This document shows, piece after piece, positions 60,467 through 64,000 of a stretch of DNA of 64,000 nt. Position 1 is the stretch's first letter. The number at the start of each line of letters is the position of its first letter. The notes below the pieces were generated by a model. That model was not told the DNA's origin and searched no databases. It was given only the letters and a program-made list of their open reading frames with translations. A program made the position numbers and the translations under genes. This stretch comes from Bacteroidota bacterium (lineage in GTDB: Bacteria > Bacteroidota > Ignavibacteria > Palsa-1295), in NCBI GenBank assembly GCA_021324735.1, contig JAJPIO010000014.1, forward strand, positions 1 through 64,000, given 5' to 3'.

Positions 60467-61732
60467 TCAGTCGACTTTTATCGAGCCAGTCATATGAGGA
60501 TGCAAAGAGCAAAAGTATCCGAAGGTCCCTGTTTTAGTTGGTGTGAATTCGAAATGGTCATTGGTATCCAGCAATGGGCTCTTAAAGCTGCCATCGTTCG
60601 CCATGACTTTATGAGGTGAATCGTCCTTATTGATCCATCGCACCGTTTGCCCTAATTTGACACTCAATATTTCAGGCACAAATTTGAAATTGCTGATCGA
60701 AATAGTGTGTGGTAAGGAGCTAACCTCCGTTTGCTGATCTCTTGCGGACGTCTCTTCTTCGTGAGCCACGCTTGTGACTGAAGCGAGTGGCTTATCAATA
60801 ATAGCGATCTCATGATGGCTTGCCATACGGTGAATGGCTGTTATTCCCAAGAGAGTAGGGAGGACATTGTCGTTTACTTTCATTGGTCCCGGTGAAGGAG
60901 CGGAGCCCGGTTTTGGTTGGGGGAAGGCTGTGGACATCGCGGTGTGAAATGTCACGTTGCCTTCCACCTTTTGCATGACTTGATGGATGTGTCCGTTTAG
61001 CACGGTTACGGAGCCAAATCGCTTAAGGTAACCAAGTGCCTGAGCACTATCTTCTGTACCCCAGCCCCATTCAGGATAGACGCTCCACAACGGAATGTGA
61101 GCGAAGAGGACAATGGGAGTGCTTGCTGAGAGTGGACGTACATCATCTTCGAGCCATTCGAGTTGGTCGTTACCGAGCAATCCTAATCCACCGGCTTTCA
61201 AGTGCATTACATTGACCAGACCGATGAAATGCACTCCTTTGTGATCGAAACTGTACCAGCCATCGCCTTTAGTGTTCTTTCCAAATCGATTGTGAAATTC
61301 GCTGAGGTCGTCTGCTATGTCGTGTTCACCGGGGACAAAGAACTGATCTTTCACTCGAAGTGAGGAAAGATTTTGTGAAAGAGTATCGAATTGTTCTGCT
61401 TTTGCGAGATGCGATAGGTCTCCGGTGTGAATTAATAAGTCCGGCTGTACCGGCAGAGCATTGATCTTATCGAGCGAAGCATGGAGTGTTGAAATGACAT
61501 CTTTGTTGGCGTCCTTATTAAAGCCAATATGAGAATCGCTGATCTGGACGAATGTAAAATCGCTCGAGCCCTTAAGGGAGTGCGCAGCCTCATCGAGAGT
61601 TTGAGACCGCAGCACTCCTCCTTGCATGACCCACACGGCCCCCGTCCCGAGCCAAGCCATACACTGAAGAAATCCGCGTCGGGAGACGCTCTGAGAGTTA
61701 TGTGAAAAGATCTCTAATGGGTTTTGTGACAT
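60467..61732 (-). CDS. Tat-exported calcineurin-like metallophosphoesterase fused to a cupredoxin domain
   Basis: A 421-residue exported protein. The N-terminus carries the twin-arginine motif VSRRGFLQ (R18-R19) followed by a hydrophobic core. The phosphoesterase domain (about 50-300) has DSHIGF, HTGDLSH, PGEHD (Glu replacing the usual Asn of GNHD) and LNGHIHQ. The C-terminal 75 residues form an amicyanin/plastocyanin-like cupredoxin with all type 1 copper ligands: H374, C408, H411 and M414. It is divergent from an ECF sigma/anti-sigma pair. The ATG at 61732 is chosen because it places RR properly; a longer frame begins at 61789. Confidence 0.92.
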   Translation of the reverse strand: MSQNPLEIFSHNSQSVSRRGFLQCMAWLGTGAVWVMQGGVLRSQTLDEAAHSLKGSSDFTFVQISDSHIGFNKDANKDVISTLHASLDKINALPVQPDLLIHTGDLSHLAKAEQFDTLSQNLSSLRVKDQFFVPGEHDIADDLSEFHNRFGKNTKGDGWYSFDHKGVHFIGLVNVMHLKAGGLGLLGNDQLEWLEDDVRPLSASTPIVLFAHIPLWSVYPEWGWGTEDSAQALGYLKRFGSVTVLNGHIHQVMQKVEGNVTFHTAMSTAFPQPKPGSAPSPGPMKVNDNVLPTLLGITAIHRMASHHEIAIIDKPLASVTSVAHEEETSARDQQTEVSSLPHTISISNFKFVPEILSVKLGQTVRWINKDDSPHKVMANDGSFKSPLLDTNDHFEFTPTKTGTFGYFCSLHPHMTGSIKVD

Positions 61733-61782
61733 CGTGATCGACAAGAATAATGTACTTTTGAAGACACTGTATCTGACCCTAT

Positions 61783-61808
61783 ATTCCACAAATTACGGGT
61801 AATGGAAT
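61783..61808. promoter_or_regulatory. Inverted repeat in the divergent sigma-factor promoter
   Basis: ATTCCA (61783-61788) and TGGAAT (61803-61808) enclose an inner ATTAC-gg-GTAAT, all within the 125-base gap between the phosphoesterase and sigma genes. It is a candidate operator or overlapping promoter element. Confidence 0.4.
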
Positions 61809-61857
61809 AAAATAGAGATTTCTGTGTCTTATATAATCATGGATTTAAGAAGAATGA

Positions 61858-62382
61858 ATGCTCTTAACGGACGCTGAACGCAGGGCATTTAGCGAGTTCA
61901 TTGGTGGGCATCTCGATGCGGCGTATAATCTCGCACGCTGGATCGTTGCGGATGAACGCGACGCTGCAGATGTGCTCCAGGATGCTTGCTTCAAGGCCGT
62001 AAAAGGCTTTGCTGATTTCCGTGGTGGCAACGCTCGTGCGTGGCTGCTTACGATCGTGCGCAATACGGCATATAACTATCTGCGCGATAGGAAGCAGATG
62101 GACGAGTTGCCACCTGAGGATGAACTTGTGAGCCTGAATTTGTACAACGATACTCCTGAGGTAATATTTATTCGAGAAGCCAGTGCGAAACAGCTTCGAG
62201 AGGAGATAGAACGATTGCCGGCTGAATATCGGGAGGCAATCGTGCTAAGGGAAATGGAAGAGATGTCGTATAAGGAAATCGCTGCGGTTCAACGGGTACC
62301 GGTCGGTACGGTAATGTCGAGGCTGGCGCGTGCCCGCTCAATATTGCGTGAACGGCTTAGTGATCTGAAGGAGGCATTATGA
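61858..62382 (+). CDS. ECF-type RNA polymerase sigma factor
   Basis: A 174-residue group 4 sigma factor. Region 2 spans about 15-85 (DAAYNLARWIVADERDAADVLQDACFKAV in parts; FRGGNARAWLLTIVRNTAYNYLR in parts). Region 4 spans about 115-170 with LPAEYREAIVLREMEEMSYKEIAAV and GTVMSRLARARSIL. It overlaps the downstream anti-sigma gene by four bases (ATGA). It probably controls its own operon and the divergent phosphoesterase-cupredoxin gene, which is inference from arrangement. Confidence 0.93.
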   Translation: MLLTDAERRAFSEFIGGHLDAAYNLARWIVADERDAADVLQDACFKAVKGFADFRGGNARAWLLTIVRNTAYNYLRDRKQMDELPPEDELVSLNLYNDTPEVIFIREASAKQLREEIERLPAEYREAIVLREMEEMSYKEIAAVQRVPVGTVMSRLARARSILRERLSDLKEAL

Positions 62383-63128
62383 ATCAACACGGATCAGACA
62401 TACTCATTCATGCCTACCTCGATAATGAGCTGGATACATCCAGTGCGCTCACATTGCTCGAACACGCATCGGAATGTGCGGCCTGCAAATCGCGCATCGA
62501 GCACTATGCAAGATTGAAGAATGGTATCTCTAAGGAGCTGCCGCAGTATAGCACACCAGTTCAACTTCGAGACAAGATCCTTGGCTTTGCTCAACCTAAA
62601 CGATCGTTTAACTGGCCCAAGGTTATTCTTCGCTGGGGTGTGCCTCTTTCAACTGCATTGGCTCTCGGTCTGGTGATAGGGGTAATGATCTCTGGAGAGC
62701 ATGTGCAGCATGCAAGTACGAATGACCTGGTCTGGAATCACATTCATGCATTAAAGAGTGGCCGCTTAATGGATGTTGCCTCGAGCGATAAACATACCGT
62801 CAAGCCATGGTTCGCCGGAAAAACAGATTTCTCGCCGTTTGTCGTAGATTTGGCTTCGCAAGGATTTCCCCTGTTAGGAGCGCGCGCTGAATACATCGAT
62901 GGACATGATGTTGCAGCGTTGGTTTATACAAATGGGAAACATTATATCGAGTTGTATGAGTGGCCGAAAGAGCAGGGAAGTTCAAAAATGGCTACATATG
63001 TGTATAGAGGCTACAACACCACCTCATTTATAGCTAACGCGATGCAGTGCATTGCGATAACGGATGCTAGCAAGGAAGAGGTGGAGAAATTTCGTCTGGC
63101 GCTGATTTCGACAACAAACGAGAAGTAA
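62379..63128 (+). CDS. Transmembrane anti-sigma factor with zinc-finger (ZAS-like) domain
   Basis: A 249-residue protein: an N-terminal anti-sigma domain with the zinc motif H-x3-C-x2-C (EHASECAACKS), one membrane helix (about 86-106, VPLSTALALGLVIGVMIS) and a periplasmic C-terminal domain with FSPFVVDLASQGFPLLGARAEYIDGHDVA (quoted in parts). This is the classical single-pass layout that holds an ECF sigma at the membrane. The start overlaps the sigma gene. The inducing signal is unknown; copper or redox stress would suit the divergent cupredoxin gene. Confidence 0.9.
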   Translation: MNQHGSDILIHAYLDNELDTSSALTLLEHASECAACKSRIEHYARLKNGISKELPQYSTPVQLRDKILGFAQPKRSFNWPKVILRWGVPLSTALALGLVIGVMISGEHVQHASTNDLVWNHIHALKSGRLMDVASSDKHTVKPWFAGKTDFSPFVVDLASQGFPLLGARAEYIDGHDVAALVYTNGKHYIELYEWPKEQGSSKMATYVYRGYNTTSFIANAMQCIAITDASKEEVEKFRLALISTTNEK

Positions 63129-63131
63129 GGT

Positions 63132-63926
63132 CTATTTTGTAATACCCTTATAAACGAAATGTGAGCCATCAAACTCATAGCGAAGCGACGATGAAGTTGC
63201 ATAATCGGAAGACTCGATTACTTTGGGCACAAGTAATTCATTCCCTTTGACTTCAATTTGACGTCGGTGGGGAAACGGGTTCTTGTATATTAGAGAAATG
63301 GAATTGTGAAGTTTTCCCGACTTGGATTTGAAGGCGCGGAAATTAGTATTAAGTTTATTCCTATCGATTGAATAGGCGTCTACTGATTCGTTCAGATATC
63401 CTTCATCTGCAATGTAGTGAAACCGAGGTAAGTAAATCATCCTACCGGCTGAATCTCCAACAGAAAAAATCGTATCACATCGACCAATTGCCAATTGCCA
63501 GCCATCACTTATTGTATCAGCAGGAAGCAAGAGCTTTGTCTTTATACCGATTGGAGTTTTGAACTCAGCCACAGCCCAATAATAACGAAAAACGTGTCCA
63601 CCCAGTTGATCGTCCCAGTTCCATATTCGAAGCTGCCTATTGGATGACGTCACTATTCGCATGCCCTCGAATTTGAAGTCGTTCAATAAGGATTGAGGGT
63701 GCCGTGGAAGCTCTTTTAGAAGGAAGCGAATCAATTGATGATTCCATGCTTCCAGCGAATCAGGATTTGATTCTGGATCGATCTTCTTCATAAAAAACTC
63801 CATGCGGTGCGTAAACGAAGATGTATTTTGAGCTCTTAAATTGAGTACAAAAGCATCTTGTGTCGAAAGCACAAAGAAAAGGATCAACCAAAGTCTGCGA
63901 GCCCAAAATCCATGAACGACCATCAC
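63132..63926 (-). CDS. Exported hypothetical protein
   Basis: A 264-residue protein with an N-terminal hydrophobic segment (ARRLWLILFFVLSTQDAFVL). The mature part is mixed alpha/beta with Trp/Tyr-rich stretches (LRIWNWDDQLGGHVFRYYW, DTISDGWQLAIGRCD). No family is recognised. Base composition is AT-richer than most neighbours. It ends 3 bases before the convergent anti-sigma stop and lies 14 bases after gyrB on the minus strand, so it may be read through from gyrB. Confidence 0.7.
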   Translation of the reverse strand: MMVVHGFWARRLWLILFFVLSTQDAFVLNLRAQNTSSFTHRMEFFMKKIDPESNPDSLEAWNHQLIRFLLKELPRHPQSLLNDFKFEGMRIVTSSNRQLRIWNWDDQLGGHVFRYYWAVAEFKTPIGIKTKLLLPADTISDGWQLAIGRCDTIFSVGDSAGRMIYLPRFHYIADEGYLNESVDAYSIDRNKLNTNFRAFKSKSGKLHNSISLIYKNPFPHRRQIEVKGNELLVPKVIESSDYATSSSLRYEFDGSHFVYKGITK

Positions 63927-63940
63927 TCGAGACGCGGTTA

Positions 63941-64000
63941 TTAGATATCCAAATTTCTCACGTACGTCGCATTGCGCTCGATGAAATCGCGGCGTGGTTC
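63941..64000 (-). CDS. gyrB: DNA gyrase subunit B, C-terminal 19 codons (gene continues beyond the window)
   Basis: The minus strand from base 64000 reads EPRRDFIERNATYVRNLDI and then TAA at 63941-63943. This is the highly conserved GyrB C-terminal ending (EPRR-FIE-NA--V-NLDI), so nearly the whole gene lies to the right of the window. ParE has a similar but usually less exact ending, so GyrB is preferred. Confidence 0.85.
   Translation of the reverse strand, partial: EPRRDFIERNATYVRNLDI

Noticed and set aside
1-64000. CRISPR array or insertion sequence
   Set aside because: No regularly spaced repeats of CRISPR length and no transposase-like reading frame or terminal inverted repeats were seen.

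Overview
Organism and overall character. The window is dense, single-copy chromosomal sequence of about 50% GC, with no phage, transposase, rRNA operon or CRISPR array. Several features point to the Bacteroidota/FCB side of the bacterial tree, possibly a Kapabacteria/Ignavibacteria-type lineage. They are a type IX secretion C-terminal sorting domain on an arylsulfotransferase-like protein, a Bacteroides-type serine palmitoyltransferase, many signal-peptide and lipobox surface proteins, and weak Shine-Dalgarno use. This placement is inference from gene content, not a phylogenetic test.

Layout. 1-5.7 kb: the start of a truncated Ycf48/BNR lipoprotein, mnmA, a lipoprotein, the propionyl/methylmalonyl-CoA carboxyltransferase subunit, a HicB-like protein, a DUF952 protein, tRNA-Pro and an outer-membrane protein. 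5.7-14.8 kb: a C-terminal processing protease, tRNA-Val, pyruvate kinase, type II NADH dehydrogenase, gatA and an RlmD/TrmA-type rRNA methyltransferase. The last two carry the same in-frame palindromic insertion. 14.8-21 kb: purC, psd-pssA, purS-purQ, two TatA/B-type subunits and a DegP/DegQ protease. 21-28.2 kb: a large STAND/SARP-type regulator followed by two tandem copies of a module made of a zinc-ribbon microprotein, a lipoprotein and a GCCCCTGA terminator. 28-38.8 kb: SDR, patatin/beta-barrel protein, a HEXXGH beta-barrel-like protein, a PfkB kinase, a TPR protein ending in CXXCH, a membrane protein plus winged-helix regulator, and the T9SS arylsulfotransferase. 38.8-49.1 kb: a serine palmitoyltransferase fused to an acyltransferase-like domain, unknown secreted proteins, an OmpA protein, a free paralogue of the acyltransferase-like domain, meaB broken by an in-frame TAG, and dusB. 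49.1-64 kb: GAF protein, lipid kinase, NosL-like lipoprotein, methyltransferase, holin-like envelope proteins, a cytochrome c-OmpA fusion, pyrG, a duplicated secreted pair, SulP, DUF421, a Tat-exported metallophosphoesterase-cupredoxin fusion divergent from an ECF sigma/anti-sigma pair, and the last 19 codons of gyrB at the right edge.

How genes work together. Membrane lipid synthesis is prominent: psd-pssA for phosphatidylethanolamine, the SPT fusion for a sphingoid/ceramide-like lipid, and a DAG/sphingosine-kinase-like enzyme. Purine synthesis (purC, purS, purQ) is interleaved with lipid genes. The carboxyltransferase and MeaB belong to the methylmalonyl-CoA route, but meaB is interrupted. 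Tat subunits lie in the same window as a clear Tat substrate.

Best candidates for undescribed biology: the SPT-acyltransferase fusion with its nearby free paralogue; the duplicated zinc-ribbon/lipoprotein module beside the STAND/SARP regulator; the cytochrome c-OmpA fusion; the HEXXGH beta-barrel-like protein; and the coding palindromic element shared by gatA and the rRNA methyltransferase gene.
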